From NCBI GenBank assembly GCA_964586315.1, contig CAZPHE010000005.1, positions 1 to 64,000 of the forward strand: a stretch of DNA of 64,000 nt, written 5' to 3'. Positions within the stretch are counted from its first letter, which is position 1, and each line of letters starts with the position of its first letter. Position numbers and translations under genes: made by a program. Under the pieces are notes generated by a model. The model was given only the letters and a program-made list of their open reading frames with translations, was not told the origin of the DNA and ran no database searches. Positions 28,922-38,037 of this stretch are shown here, piece after piece. The DNA is from CAZEER01 sp964586315 (GTDB lineage: Bacteria > Fidelibacterota > Marinisomatia > Marinisomatales > UBA1611).

Positions 28922-30241
28922 TTAACCTACAACATTTGGAGTAATAAAGATTAATAATTCACGTTGTTCCTTATCTATAGTAATTGACTGGAACATCCTC
29001 CCAATAAACGGAATTTCACTGAGTACTGGAACATATTTTTTATTCTCAATAGTATTTTCTGCAATCAGACCACCTATAATAACAGTGTCTCCATCGTTTA
29101 CCGTCACTTGTGTACTTACTGTTCTTTTTGTTGATCGCGGATTATCAGTTTGGACTTCACCGGCTGATAAAAGTGCTTCTACCGATGCATTTACCACTAG
29201 CGTAATTCTTGATTCATCATTAATCCTTGGTGTAACAGTAAGATTAATTCCCACATCTTTTTCTGTAATCGTACGTTGGTTATTTATAACAGTTCCTCCA
29301 GTTGCGCTAGCTGTTGATTGACTCGAATTTGGACTGCTCTGTCTACTCATATTATTAACGGCCCCTTCGTAGTAGACTGTTGTAGTAATGTTACTTTGCG
29401 CTGAATGATTATCAAGAGTAGTAATCTGGGGGCTTGCTAGAACTTTTGATTCACCTCTTGCCTGCATTATTTTCCATGCCTGTCCAAATTGTAGTGGGTT
29501 TAACGTGGCAATCGTTACTTTATTGAAATTGAATGGAATAAGTGATCCAGTTGTATCATTTATGCCACCAAGGAAAAGTGGAGTATTTCTTGACCAGTTA
29601 ATACCGCTTCCTCTGGTGGTATCTACACCAGATTCAATAAACTTCACTGCTATATTTACATTTGCTAGCGGTATATCTAGTTTCTCGATCATCGCCATAA
29701 TTTTTGGAAAATTTTCTATAACATCCGACACAATTGCGACATTTGAAAGGCCTCCACTACTACTACTAGTTACAACAGGTGTAAATGGGGTAATATTACC
29801 TTGATCAGTAAAAACTGTTTTTAGCGGGTTACTAAGATCATTAGTACTAATATATTTTAATCTAATAATCCTTGTTTCAACTTCTCTTTCAAACTTTGAT
29901 TTACTTTCATCCACTATTATTATATTTTCCTGACTGAAATAATTGTAACCACTGGGTTTGAGAATCACATCTAATGCTGCTTTGACTGACACATTCTCAA
30001 GATTAGCGGTGATGGTGTCATTTACTTCGGGGCTAACAACTATATTAAGTCCTGTAAGTTCCCCTATAAGCATCAGAACATTTTTTATATCAGAGTTTTG
30101 CATATTTATTGACATTTTTTGATTTAAATCATATGCATCTCCATATTTATCAATCGCTGATATCCCAGTATAGTTTTGACTTCCTATGGGAATAGTTGAT
30201 AGGAATAAAATAAATGTGTAGGTAAAAAGTTTATGTGCCAA
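28922..30241 (-). CDS. pilQ: Secretin of the pilus/type II-like system (PilQ/MshL type)
   Basis: A 439-residue outer-membrane secretin with a signal peptide. The short N0/STN-like domain (about 40-110, INMQNSDIKNVLMLIGELTGLNIVVSP) is followed by one ring-building domain (FEREVETRIIRLKYIS) and the C-terminal secretin barrel (about 210-439). Marks include SKVLASPQITTLDNHSA, the Ser/Asn-rich gate loop, GINLTVTPRI, the TVIIGGL box and the terminal LLIFITPNVV. It is compact compared with PilQ (usually over 600), nearer MshL/T2SS forms with few N domains. Its start overlaps the PilP-like gene by 11 bases, so they form one operon. Confidence 0.92.
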   Translation of the reverse strand: MAHKLFTYTFILFLSTIPIGSQNYTGISAIDKYGDAYDLNQKMSINMQNSDIKNVLMLIGELTGLNIVVSPEVNDTITANLENVSVKAALDVILKPSGYNYFSQENIIIVDESKSKFEREVETRIIRLKYISTNDLSNPLKTVFTDQGNITPFTPVVTSSSSGGLSNVAIVSDVIENFPKIMAMIEKLDIPLANVNIAVKFIESGVDTTRGSGINWSRNTPLFLGGINDTTGSLIPFNFNKVTIATLNPLQFGQAWKIMQARGESKVLASPQITTLDNHSAQSNITTTVYYEGAVNNMSRQSSPNSSQSTASATGGTVINNQRTITEKDVGINLTVTPRINDESRITLVVNASVEALLSAGEVQTDNPRSTKRTVSTQVTVNDGDTVIIGGLIAENTIENKKYVPVLSEIPFIGRMFQSITIDKEQRELLIFITPNVVG

Positions 30242-30794
30242 CGTCTTTAATAATCCGTGTTTTACCTATTTTAAATGTCACCTGCTCATTCTCTATCCTC
30301 TCAATCAGTGCATCATTTATCAAGTCTCCCTCGGTAAATGTTTGCCCATTTATTGTGACAAAAGCTTTATCTCCCATGCGAACAGCTGTTTCAATTTTTA
30401 ATTGATCGAGTGTATTTAACTCCACAAGTTTTTCTTGTTTTTCTGGTTTTCCTTGTTTTGAAGTTACTTCTTTTTTAAGAACAATTTTTTTGGGTTCATA
30501 AACATCAATGAATGGATTTCTTGCCCAGCCCTCAAGGTCAGAATATTCATCAGATATAGTACTAAAACTATGGTTGAATAATATTTCATTTTTATTCTCT
30601 ACAGCCTTTTTTTTCTTACCACCTTTAGTTTTTGCTCCACGAGTTACTCCTGCAGTTCGAGCACGTTTTTTCTTTCTTTTAGATTGAACTTGTTCTTTTG
30701 ACTTGCCTATGTCATTCCTATCTATATAATCATAGACCGCATAGATAATTGAAAAACATAATCCAGCCGTTAGTAATTTTAGTCTAGGAGCCAT
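30231..30794 (-). CDS. pilP: PilP/GspC-like inner-membrane linker protein
   Basis: The 187-residue protein has an N-terminal membrane anchor (about 5-22), then a very basic stretch (KRKKKRARTAGVTRGAKTKGG region) and a C-terminal beta domain. GWARNPFIDVYEP and MGDKAFVTINGQTFTEGDLI...IENEQVTFKIGKT match the PilP/GspC homology-region fold that contacts secretin N0. The position between PilO and secretin is the usual one for pilP. The basic linker is longer and more charged than typical. Confidence 0.78.
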   Translation of the reverse strand: MAPRLKLLTAGLCFSIIYAVYDYIDRNDIGKSKEQVQSKRKKKRARTAGVTRGAKTKGGKKKKAVENKNEILFNHSFSTISDEYSDLEGWARNPFIDVYEPKKIVLKKEVTSKQGKPEKQEKLVELNTLDQLKIETAVRMGDKAFVTINGQTFTEGDLINDALIERIENEQVTFKIGKTRIIKDVGT

Positions 30795-30806
30795 CTTGTT
30801 TTAGTA

Positions 30807-32084
30807 TTAAACTACTTCAAAAATCACAGTATCTAAAATCATTTTATTTTTATCTCTAATTTCAACTTTCCATTTGCCCTTGCTTGTTTTTTCAATTTTT
30901 TTATTTGATATTGCTGGAATTTCTTTTCCAGGCGGTACACGTATTAACACCTTTGACTTTAGTTCTCCGTTGAGGTACCATATATGCCAAACATCATGAT
31001 GTTTTCCAGTATAATTATTAAGTAGAACATGACAAAATATTTTCCCAACATCAGTGGTATAGCTTACGCCGATTTCAAGAGGCAAATTATTTTTTACTTT
31101 TTTACAAATTTTACTATCAATCGCTACAATACTATTTAAATCATTATAGCTTTTTATAGGAGTATCTTTTTCCTTTTGTTTAGATGTTTGAATAGAATTT
31201 TTAGTCTGATCATTTTCGGACTTTGTAGCTAATTTTATTTTGTCGTCATTTATAATTTTAGTTGTTCTTTTTTTAGGCGGAGATTCTGCTATTTGTTCTG
31301 ACGTATCAACAGGCTCTGTTGCTGGTTCAAGCCACATCTCAGGTACGTTTTCAAATTCATTTAAAAAAGCAATGTCACTATCCAATATCTCATTAAGTTT
31401 TGAGTTTTCTTTATTTTTGGTGGTTTCTTTTTTTGTTGAAGATATTTCCGGTTTATTTTTTTTTATTTTTGCAGGTTTTTTTGTGTTTTTGTTTTTTGAT
31501 GTTTGAAAATATGCATATGCTATAAGATTAATTGATTGTACTGTTGATGTCTCTTTCTGCTCAATTTTAACATTAGATGTTGTAAGTCTGTATTGTCCAA
31601 TTTTCATTTTTTCGAGTAGCTGATTAAAATCTAAAAAAGAACCACGCAGTGTTATATCAATCGGAATTTTTTCAATTAATATTTCATTTTCAGATTCAGG
31701 TAAGAAAATATTTTTCTTTTCGATTGCTACCATTGAGGGAGAATAATTAATTATTTTTAGACTGTTATTTAAAATGATTGAATATAGATAATCAGTGACA
31801 TTTTCCATCAGTCTTTTATCTGGTATCCGATCTATAATTTTTAGAAACTTATCATTAAGAATATTCCAGTCACCTTCCAATTTTCCAATTTGAGATTTCA
31901 TACCATTATAGGTGTCAATTTCATCCAATATTTCTTCTTTTAATTCTTTCGATATATTGTATTCTTCAGATATATGCTGATAAAATGAGAAATACCAAAT
32001 GACAATAAAAAGTATAATCCCACAAAAAATGAGGATAGATAAGTATCGTTGATCATTAATTATCTGTTTCACTAAAGAACGCAT
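30807..32084 (-). CDS. pilO: PilO-like protein fused to a DUF2914 domain
   Basis: The 425-residue protein has one membrane segment (about 17-35), a coiled coil (about 40-75) and a ferredoxin-like PilO periplasmic domain (about 80-200, KIPIDITLRGSFLDFNQLLEKM). A charged linker rich in Lys, Thr and Asn follows (about 200-310). Residues about 318-425 read as DUF2914 (SKICKKVKNNLPLEIGVS, KIFCHVLLNNYTG, HDVWHIWYLNGE, GKWKVEIRDKNKMILDTVIFEV). PilO is normally about 200 residues, so this is twice the usual length. It overlaps the upstream triple-fusion gene by 13 bases. Confidence 0.8.
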   Translation of the reverse strand: MRSLVKQIINDQRYLSILIFCGIILFIVIWYFSFYQHISEEYNISKELKEEILDEIDTYNGMKSQIGKLEGDWNILNDKFLKIIDRIPDKRLMENVTDYLYSIILNNSLKIINYSPSMVAIEKKNIFLPESENEILIEKIPIDITLRGSFLDFNQLLEKMKIGQYRLTTSNVKIEQKETSTVQSINLIAYAYFQTSKNKNTKKPAKIKKNKPEISSTKKETTKNKENSKLNEILDSDIAFLNEFENVPEMWLEPATEPVDTSEQIAESPPKKRTTKIINDDKIKLATKSENDQTKNSIQTSKQKEKDTPIKSYNDLNSIVAIDSKICKKVKNNLPLEIGVSYTTDVGKIFCHVLLNNYTGKHHDVWHIWYLNGELKSKVLIRVPPGKEIPAISNKKIEKTSKGKWKVEIRDKNKMILDTVIFEVV

Positions 32085-35014
32085 TTTAGTTGGAATGATA
32101 GGTTCTGTTCCGAGTTTTTACCACCACGCTTGATGGACTCACTCTTAACCTCGATCTCTTGAAATGCATTAGTTTCTTCAAGCATTGCAAGGAAATTATT
32201 AAAGTGGGTTTCTAAAAGAGCGGAATTTGATTCAACCTGACCTACAAGTTTTAAAATTCTTAAATCTTCATCCTCTTTATGTACTATTTTAACCAATTCT
32301 CTGCCTACTTTTTTGTATCCTTCTTTGTCCCATCCTTTTTGAAAATTAGCCTCACTAATTCGTATTTCTTTTGGGGTATAGTAACTAAGGATTCTATTCA
32401 CAACTAGTATACGATCAAAGTATTGAGTATCATCACTTAATTTATCCAGCTGGTTTTCAACATTTGCTGTGTTTTTAGTTAATTGTTTGTGTTTAGTCTC
32501 AATATGCTTTAAGCTATTATTTTGTACTTGCATGGGATTAAGTAAAGTTCTTAGCTCATTTACATTGATTTTTTTATGAAAAGATAAAATAGCACAAAAA
32601 GCAATAGTAGCGGCTGCCGTTAGAATGCCACCACGATTGATCCATCTAAGCATTTCATATTGTTTTAAATTTTTTGGAAGTATGCTGGAATTCCCTAGAA
32701 TATTTATACCTGCACCAATAGATCCAGTTAATAGAGCAGGGTTATATTCAAGAGAATTACTATTAAAATTTGTTGTGACTGCGAGGTTTCTAATTGGGTT
32801 CATAAATCTTGTTTTGATACCTGTGGCAAGCTGAATAAATTTATCCAAATGTGTAATATCACCTGCTGAACCACTCAGTAGAATTTCTGAATCATCAGAA
32901 ATTTTCACCTCATTTCTAATATCATTTACGATTCTGTCAATTTCCTGCTTCCAGTTTTCAAAAACTGATCTAAAGATTCCATCATACTCTCCTTTATTTA
33001 ATTTTTGATCAGCGATACTTAACAATGTCTCGGGAACTGAAAAAAGTTTTCTATGCTCTTCATCTTTTTTAGTCTTATACATGCCATTGTCTTTAAGAGC
33101 ATCTATAAGAGATAGTAGCCCAATGTAAAGAGGGCGTATTGCCTTTAATTCAGTTTTCTCACAGCAGAGAATACTTCCGTTATTTTCTCCTATATGAATA
33201 ATGAGTGTTGTTGCATTTTTTCGATCGGGATAGTTCCAAAGGAATGCGTTATAGATTGCTTGGGCTAAAGGATACCATTTTCTAATATTCCATTGATTGT
33301 GATGAAAATAGTTGCCAAATCTTTCAAGATCAATTTTAGTTCCAACACTAGCATAATAGATTTCTTTTTTCCCTTTACGGTGGGTTATTATAGCATCTTC
33401 GACAGGATAACTGATATTCTTATTTATTGAAAACTGAATGATTTGATTTTTTTCTTTTTCACTTTGATGAGGAACTTTAATGATATGAGACGATATATGA
33501 TCATTATCTATCGTTAGTGCAACCGCAGACCTTTGTTTTATAGTATGGATAGCAGAATTATATAGTGTGCCAAAATCAGATAATTGGTCTATTAAATCAT
33601 CTTGAATATGAGGGAAGTGGTTCATTATTTCCTCAAAATCATTGATGTAAGTAAAATCATCCTTTTCGAATAAAAATATATTATGAGACAATAGAGTTTT
33701 TATTCCATTTCTTTCTTCGATCACTACTGTTATAAAACGATAGGAGTCGATGTGTAAACCAATAAATACTTTATCGAAAGGCAACTTATTTAGGATTGAA
33801 GCTTTTATATTCTTATTATATTTACCCTGAGATGGTAAAAATTGATCCTCTATATCGGAATTCTGAGATTCGCTTGGCGGTTCGACATTTATCTGCGTGT
33901 TTAAAACCGTTTCTTTTTGAATAATGGATTCTGAGTTAGTCTTACTTTTGTGATTTTCTGTATTCTCAATTTGATTTTCAGCGGTATATTTTGAGTTTTT
34001 TTCTTCATCCTCCAGTATAGTGGATATATCGTCTCCTTTGCCAATCCAATCCTCCTCTTCCTCTTCCTCCTCATAAATTGCTTTGTTTGAAATAATACTT
34101 TTTTTCTCTATTGTAGGTTCATCCTTTTGCAAAACGTCGAGTAATTTGTTGACTGCAATTTCATTGTAACGCTTTTTCTTTTGTTTTAATAGTCCTCCTG
34201 TATCAATTTTCCCTGATATCACTCTCTGAATAATATCCTCAGTAATCTCTTCTTTCTCTTCACTAATCATCCCCAAAAGAGCCTGGTGACAGAGCTGGGT
34301 TATTTTTCTTGGATAACCCTGTGTATTTTTATGAATTTTAATTATGGCTTCATTTTTAAACCAATGTTGTGATTTTCCACCAGTAACCTGAATTCTGTGT
34401 TCAATCATTCCTTTTGTATCTTCCAATGAAATAGGACCTAATTCAAAATTAAAAGATATTCTATCTTCAAAATTTGGATATTCTTTAATGATTTTACTCA
34501 TCTCAGGTTGTCCAAAAATTATCAATTGTAAGAGCTTATATTCGTCCGTCTCAAAATTTAAAAGTGTTCGGAAAACATCCAGCATTTTCCCTGGAAGGTT
34601 TTGTCCTTCATCTACAATCAATACGAGTGTCTTGTCCTGGTCAACTCCAACCCTTAGCAGATAGTTTTCTATAATATTTCTACAGTCTTGTACCGATTCA
34701 GCGGATTCATTAATGCCAAAGAGCTCAATAATGTGTTTCAGAAGGATTATTTCAGATTCAAATTTTGGATCAAGAATTAAATGAAAAGCAAAATCATCTG
34801 AGTCATCTTTGAAATTTTGAATAAGTTTTCGACTTATTGTGGTTTTTCCTACACCTATACCACCTTTGACTACCGAGAGACCCCTGCGCATTCGAAGAGC
34901 AAGCTCGAGCCCTTCTAGGCACTGACGGTGCTCGACAGCAGGGTAGAAAAGATCAACATTTGGAGAGGTTGAAAATGGATCTCCCTTTAATCCAATCGCA
35001 TCAAAAAGATTCAA
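32072..35014 (-). CDS. ExeA-type AAA ATPase fused to PilM- and PilN-like domains
   Basis: A single 980-residue protein combines three pilus-assembly parts. Residues 1-290 are an ExeA/MshM-type AAA ATPase: MNLFDAIGLKGDPF start, Walker A GGIGVGKTT (Lys57) and Walker B TLVLIVDEGQNL. An acidic linker (about 300-400, six consecutive Glu near 313) follows. Residues about 410-770 resemble the actin-like PilM/MshI/GspL fold (VFIGLHIDSYRFITVVIEE, ISYPVEDAII, EILLSGSAGDITHLDKFI). One membrane segment (about 792-810) and a periplasmic PilN-like domain (about 815-980) complete it. These are separate genes in ordinary T4P and MSHA loci. The protein would span from cytoplasm to periplasm as the platform contacting PilO. 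Confidence 0.85.
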   Translation of the reverse strand: MNLFDAIGLKGDPFSTSPNVDLFYPAVEHRQCLEGLELALRMRRGLSVVKGGIGVGKTTISRKLIQNFKDDSDDFAFHLILDPKFESEIILLKHIIELFGINESAESVQDCRNIIENYLLRVGVDQDKTLVLIVDEGQNLPGKMLDVFRTLLNFETDEYKLLQLIIFGQPEMSKIIKEYPNFEDRISFNFELGPISLEDTKGMIEHRIQVTGGKSQHWFKNEAIIKIHKNTQGYPRKITQLCHQALLGMISEEKEEITEDIIQRVISGKIDTGGLLKQKKKRYNEIAVNKLLDVLQKDEPTIEKKSIISNKAIYEEEEEEEDWIGKGDDISTILEDEEKNSKYTAENQIENTENHKSKTNSESIIQKETVLNTQINVEPPSESQNSDIEDQFLPSQGKYNKNIKASILNKLPFDKVFIGLHIDSYRFITVVIEERNGIKTLLSHNIFLFEKDDFTYINDFEEIMNHFPHIQDDLIDQLSDFGTLYNSAIHTIKQRSAVALTIDNDHISSHIIKVPHQSEKEKNQIIQFSINKNISYPVEDAIITHRKGKKEIYYASVGTKIDLERFGNYFHHNQWNIRKWYPLAQAIYNAFLWNYPDRKNATTLIIHIGENNGSILCCEKTELKAIRPLYIGLLSLIDALKDNGMYKTKKDEEHRKLFSVPETLLSIADQKLNKGEYDGIFRSVFENWKQEIDRIVNDIRNEVKISDDSEILLSGSAGDITHLDKFIQLATGIKTRFMNPIRNLAVTTNFNSNSLEYNPALLTGSIGAGINILGNSSILPKNLKQYEMLRWINRGGILTAAATIAFCAILSFHKKINVNELRTLLNPMQVQNNSLKHIETKHKQLTKNTANVENQLDKLSDDTQYFDRILVVNRILSYYTPKEIRISEANFQKGWDKEGYKKVGRELVKIVHKEDEDLRILKLVGQVESNSALLETHFNNFLAMLEETNAFQEIEVKSESIKRGGKNSEQNLSFQLKCVL

Positions 35015-35035
35015 TGGAACTCCATTGACTAGTGA

Positions 35036-35464
35036 CTAACCAAAGACTAGGTAGGTGCGGACCATAAATGTTGAAGCCGCAATTAATATTATACCGAGCT
35101 TTATACGGTGCTCAAAAAAGAATGCATCTGTCATGTAGAGTTTATTCGCTTTCCGCTCTACCATTAAAATTAAATTTGGATTTAGAAGTAATAAACTACC
35201 AAAAATTGCAGCAGTTATTGCTAAATACAGAAAAATAATTTGTTGAAAGGGTGCTGTGGTGTATGTATACAAGAGAAAAGCAGATGCCAATAGCATAAAA
35301 AATCCTAGAGGGATTCTATTATTCATTATCGCAGCATCTGTCATGTAAAGGCGATTAGCTCTACGTTCAACCTTCAAAACAAGATCAGGCATCAAAATTA
35401 ATAGTGCGCCGAAAATTGAGGAAATAACTCCTATAATCAATATGCTTAACATTGCAATTTGCAT
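35036..35464 (-). CDS. Small membrane protein built from an internal duplication
   Basis: The 142-residue protein has four membrane segments arranged as two homologous halves. Half one contains LILMPDLVLKVERRANRLYMTDAAIMNNRIPLG and half two LLLNPNLILMVERKANKLYMTDAFFFEHRIKLG. The conserved (V)ERxANxLYMTDA loop in each half suggests a pseudo-symmetric membrane module. I do not know the family. It is the first gene of the minus-strand pilus operon, 21 bases upstream of the triple fusion, so a pilus-related role is likely but unproven. Confidence 0.75.
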   Translation of the reverse strand: MQIAMLSILIIGVISSIFGALLILMPDLVLKVERRANRLYMTDAAIMNNRIPLGFFMLLASAFLLYTYTTAPFQQIIFLYLAITAAIFGSLLLLNPNLILMVERKANKLYMTDAFFFEHRIKLGIILIAASTFMVRTYLVFG

Positions 35465-35497
35465 AATTGTACCTCGATACTAAATTTTCAGGTTATT

Positions 35498-35515
35498 TAA
35501 TAGTAATTACTATTA
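35498..35515. promoter_or_regulatory. 18-base perfect palindrome upstream of the minus-strand pilus operon
   Basis: TAATAGTAATTACTATTA is fully self-complementary and lies 33 bases upstream of the small membrane protein start. It is placed where an operator for the minus-strand pilus operon would be. AT-rich palindromes can arise by chance, so this stays tentative. The rest of the 135-base gap shows nothing recognisable. Confidence 0.35.
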
Positions 35516-35599
35516 CCCCCAAATACCCTTTTGGTTTTATCTATAATTTAAAGATAATTAAATATAAAAATAACCTCTGAAACCCTAAATATATTTATT

Positions 35600-36887
35600 C
35601 TAAATATTAGAAAAAATTGAGTGAAGATTCTCTACAAGGAATTCTGCATTTTTCAATTCAAAAACCATTGGTGGTTTGATTTTAATAACATTTCTATCCG
35701 GACCGTCTGTACTAAGTAAAATACCTTGCTCTTTCATCTTGTTTACAACAGTTTTTGCAGTTTTCTCAAGAGGTTTTGGTGTTCTTTCATTACTAACAAG
35801 TTCAATACCAAGGAATAGACCTTCACCTCGAACATCTCCAATTATATTATGTAAACTTTTCATTCCCAGGAGAAAATTTCAGTGAAGAACCCATATTGTA
35901 TGCATTGTTTTGTAAATTTTCATCATCAATAATTTTTTAAACTTCATGACCGATAGCGGCAGATACTGGGTTTCCACCAAATGAATTGAAATATTCCATG
36001 CCATTATTAAAATTTTCTGCAATCTTTTTTGTGGTTATCACAATTGAAAGTGGGTGCCCATTACCAATTGACTTACCAAGTGTGACAATATCTGGTATCA
36101 CACCATGACGCTCAAACCTCCAAAAGTGCGTACCTATTCTTCCAAATCCAATCTAGACTTCATTAGCAATGCAAAGCCCGCCTGTTCTATGAACAAGGTC
36201 ATAAATGCCTTGCATAAACTCAGTTAGAAAGACCAATTGGCCACCCCCATTCCATGAATGATTCTGAGATAAAAGATGGCTTATTTCCCTTTTGTTTGAT
36301 TAATAAAAGAATTTTTTTACTTCTTCAAGGTATTGATTTACAGAATTTTTACCAGTGTATTTCCCACGGAATTGGTTCGGAATAGGTATCTCGGATACAT
36401 AGTTAGGTGGCTTTATACCCCCAGGACCTTTATAATTTATAGGGACTTATTTCAATTAATTAAATGAGATGGTTGTGGTATGTGTCATCTAATACGATTG
36501 TGTCCTTAGAAAAATTGTTATGTCTTGATAATCTCAAGGCAAGGTCATTTGATTCGCTACCTGAATTAGTAAAAAACACACGTTAAACCCAGTAGGAAGT
36601 TTTTGTGTAAGTGCATTTGCATACTCTAAGATGGTTCTATCAATGTATCTAGTATTAGTATTGAGCTTTTTCATTTGGCTCAGAGCTGTACTAGTGATTC
36701 TCGGATGGCAATGGTCAACATATTGAATGTTATTTATAAAATCCAGATATTTTTTTCCAGTGTTATCATATAGATATTGACCTTCTCCCCTTGTAATGTG
36801 AAGAGGTTTATCATAGGATAGGCTTAGAGAAGGGTTTAAAAATTTATTCCTCAGCTTTCCAAGATTATTTTTATTTACCATTTGCAA
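35600..36887 (-). pseudogene. Decayed class III (PLP-dependent) aminotransferase / phospholyase
   Basis: Reading the minus strand and switching frames recovers an almost full class III aminotransferase. Recovered motifs are GSESNDLALRLSRHNN, DDTYHNHLI, IEISPYK, ANEV-IGFGRIG, the PLP-lysine region TLGKSIGNGHPLSIV, NSFGGNPVSAAIG and RGEGLFLGIELVS. Lesions: a lost base in a T6 run near 36571-36576; TAA at 36460-36462; frameshifts near 36435, 36300 and 36245; TAG at 36153-36155, where family members usually have Gln; TAA at 35937-35939; and a frameshift near 35875. Its start overlaps the upstream kinase by 17 bases. The pairing matches kinase/phospholyase modules such as hydroxylysine kinase plus 5-phosphohydroxylysine phospholyase. 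Short open pieces at 36534-36887 and 35600-35863 are remnants, not genes. Confidence 0.9.
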
Positions 36888-37869
36888 TGTAACTTTCTGT
36901 TAGGTTAGATATATCTTTCTTCTTTAAATATTCTAATAGAGTCCATGAAGAATGTTCTGAAATTGTCAAATATTGATTCTCTGGAAATATTTTCTTCCTC
37001 CATGCTGCCATTGAAACAGATATACATAGCCTAATAGACATCATATGAAATATAGATAATATTTCTTGAGCCTTGAGATGATAGATTGATCTATAACCAT
37101 CTAGAAAATGTAGCATGGCAGTGATTGGCTTCTTTTTGTTCTGACCAATATATGACATGCATACCGCAGGCTCAAGAACGGTGTAAGAGTAGATCATATC
37201 TCCGAAATCAATAATCCCTTTTACTTTCCCTTTCTGATCAGTTAAAATGTTATGATCATTACCATCATTGTGAATCAATGATTTTCTCAGATATTTTCGT
37301 AATGGGAAAACATTTTTTTCATATAGAAGAAGAAAATACGTTATAGTATCTCGATTTTTTTTTGACTCTATTTGATTTAATCTCCTGTAGATTGGCTCTA
37401 TATTTTGCAGATCCCACTCAAATTGCCGATGTGCACCAGGGTGATCAAATTTATCCAACACCGTACTTAAGTGGCCCATAAATTGTCCCATCATTAAATA
37501 TTCATTATTGTGTAGCGTGGATTCATACATAAATCTTCCTTTGATGTACTCAAAGAGGCATACAAAAAACTTGGCTCCTTTTTTCTCTATTGAAAGAGGT
37601 GATCCGAATGGCTTTGGAACAAAATAATTAAAATCACTATTTATAATATATCTCATAGTAGAAATCTGGAGATCAATAGTTTGGAATGTTTCTTCACTAT
37701 TAAAAATTTTTAATACAAACTTATCTTGGTTAGAATAAAGAAGAAAATTTTGGTCCCTGTCACTGTATAGTTCTTTGACGTCTCCTTCCAGATTATATTT
37801 CTCATTTAAAATTGCCAGAACCTCGGGTATAGTAAAAAATGGAGGCTTGTTAGTAAATAGATTTTTCAT
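36871..37869 (-). CDS. APH-family phosphotransferase (hydroxylysine kinase-like)
   Basis: The 332-residue cytoplasmic kinase has the aminoglycoside/choline-kinase fold. The catalytic loop is SLIHNDGNDHNIL (His, Asp and Asn of HxDxxxxN) and the metal-binding motif IIDFGDMIYSYTVLEP. The N-lobe VLKIF carries the ATP-binding Lys. Relatives fused or paired with class III aminotransferases phosphorylate hydroxy-amines such as 5-hydroxylysine before elimination of phosphate. The partner gene immediately downstream is a pseudogene, so the pathway is probably broken. The kinase frame itself looks intact; its present substrate is unknown. Confidence 0.82.
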   Translation of the reverse strand: MKNLFTNKPPFFTIPEVLAILNEKYNLEGDVKELYSDRDQNFLLYSNQDKFVLKIFNSEETFQTIDLQISTMRYIINSDFNYFVPKPFGSPLSIEKKGAKFFVCLFEYIKGRFMYESTLHNNEYLMMGQFMGHLSTVLDKFDHPGAHRQFEWDLQNIEPIYRRLNQIESKKNRDTITYFLLLYEKNVFPLRKYLRKSLIHNDGNDHNILTDQKGKVKGIIDFGDMIYSYTVLEPAVCMSYIGQNKKKPITAMLHFLDGYRSIYHLKAQEILSIFHMMSIRLCISVSMAAWRKKIFPENQYLTISEHSSWTLLEYLKKKDISNLTESYIANGK

Positions 37870-37923
37870 CGAAAATTTTGCTTAATTCTTTCAGTAAAAT
37901 ATCTAATATTGTTAAATATTGAA

Positions 37924-37958
37924 ACACTATTAAGTATAAATTGTAAAAAAATGTTACA
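37924..37958 (+). promoter_or_regulatory. Diverged ACACTATT...TGTTACA element upstream of the pilus operon
   Basis: ACACTATTAAG at 37924 is followed by TGTTACA at 37952-37958, resembling the element upstream of the prepilin genes (44420-44448, 45430-45458, 46282-46303). It lies about 80 bases upstream of the gene at 38038, in the divergent gap with the kinase. The 8-base palindrome ACAATTGT follows. No sigma-54 -24/-12 pair is evident here. A binding site for the local NtrC-type activator is inferred. Confidence 0.35.
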
Positions 37959-38037
37959 CAATTGTAATTTTTTCATTAATTTCAGAAAAAATCGAGGTAA
38001 TTAGATACCGATAGCATATTGCATTGGTAGCTAAAAA

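Noticed and set aside
35600..36887. Two small genes (35600-35863 and 36534-36887)
   Set aside because: Both are fragments of one class III aminotransferase whose middle is readable in shifted frames with stops.
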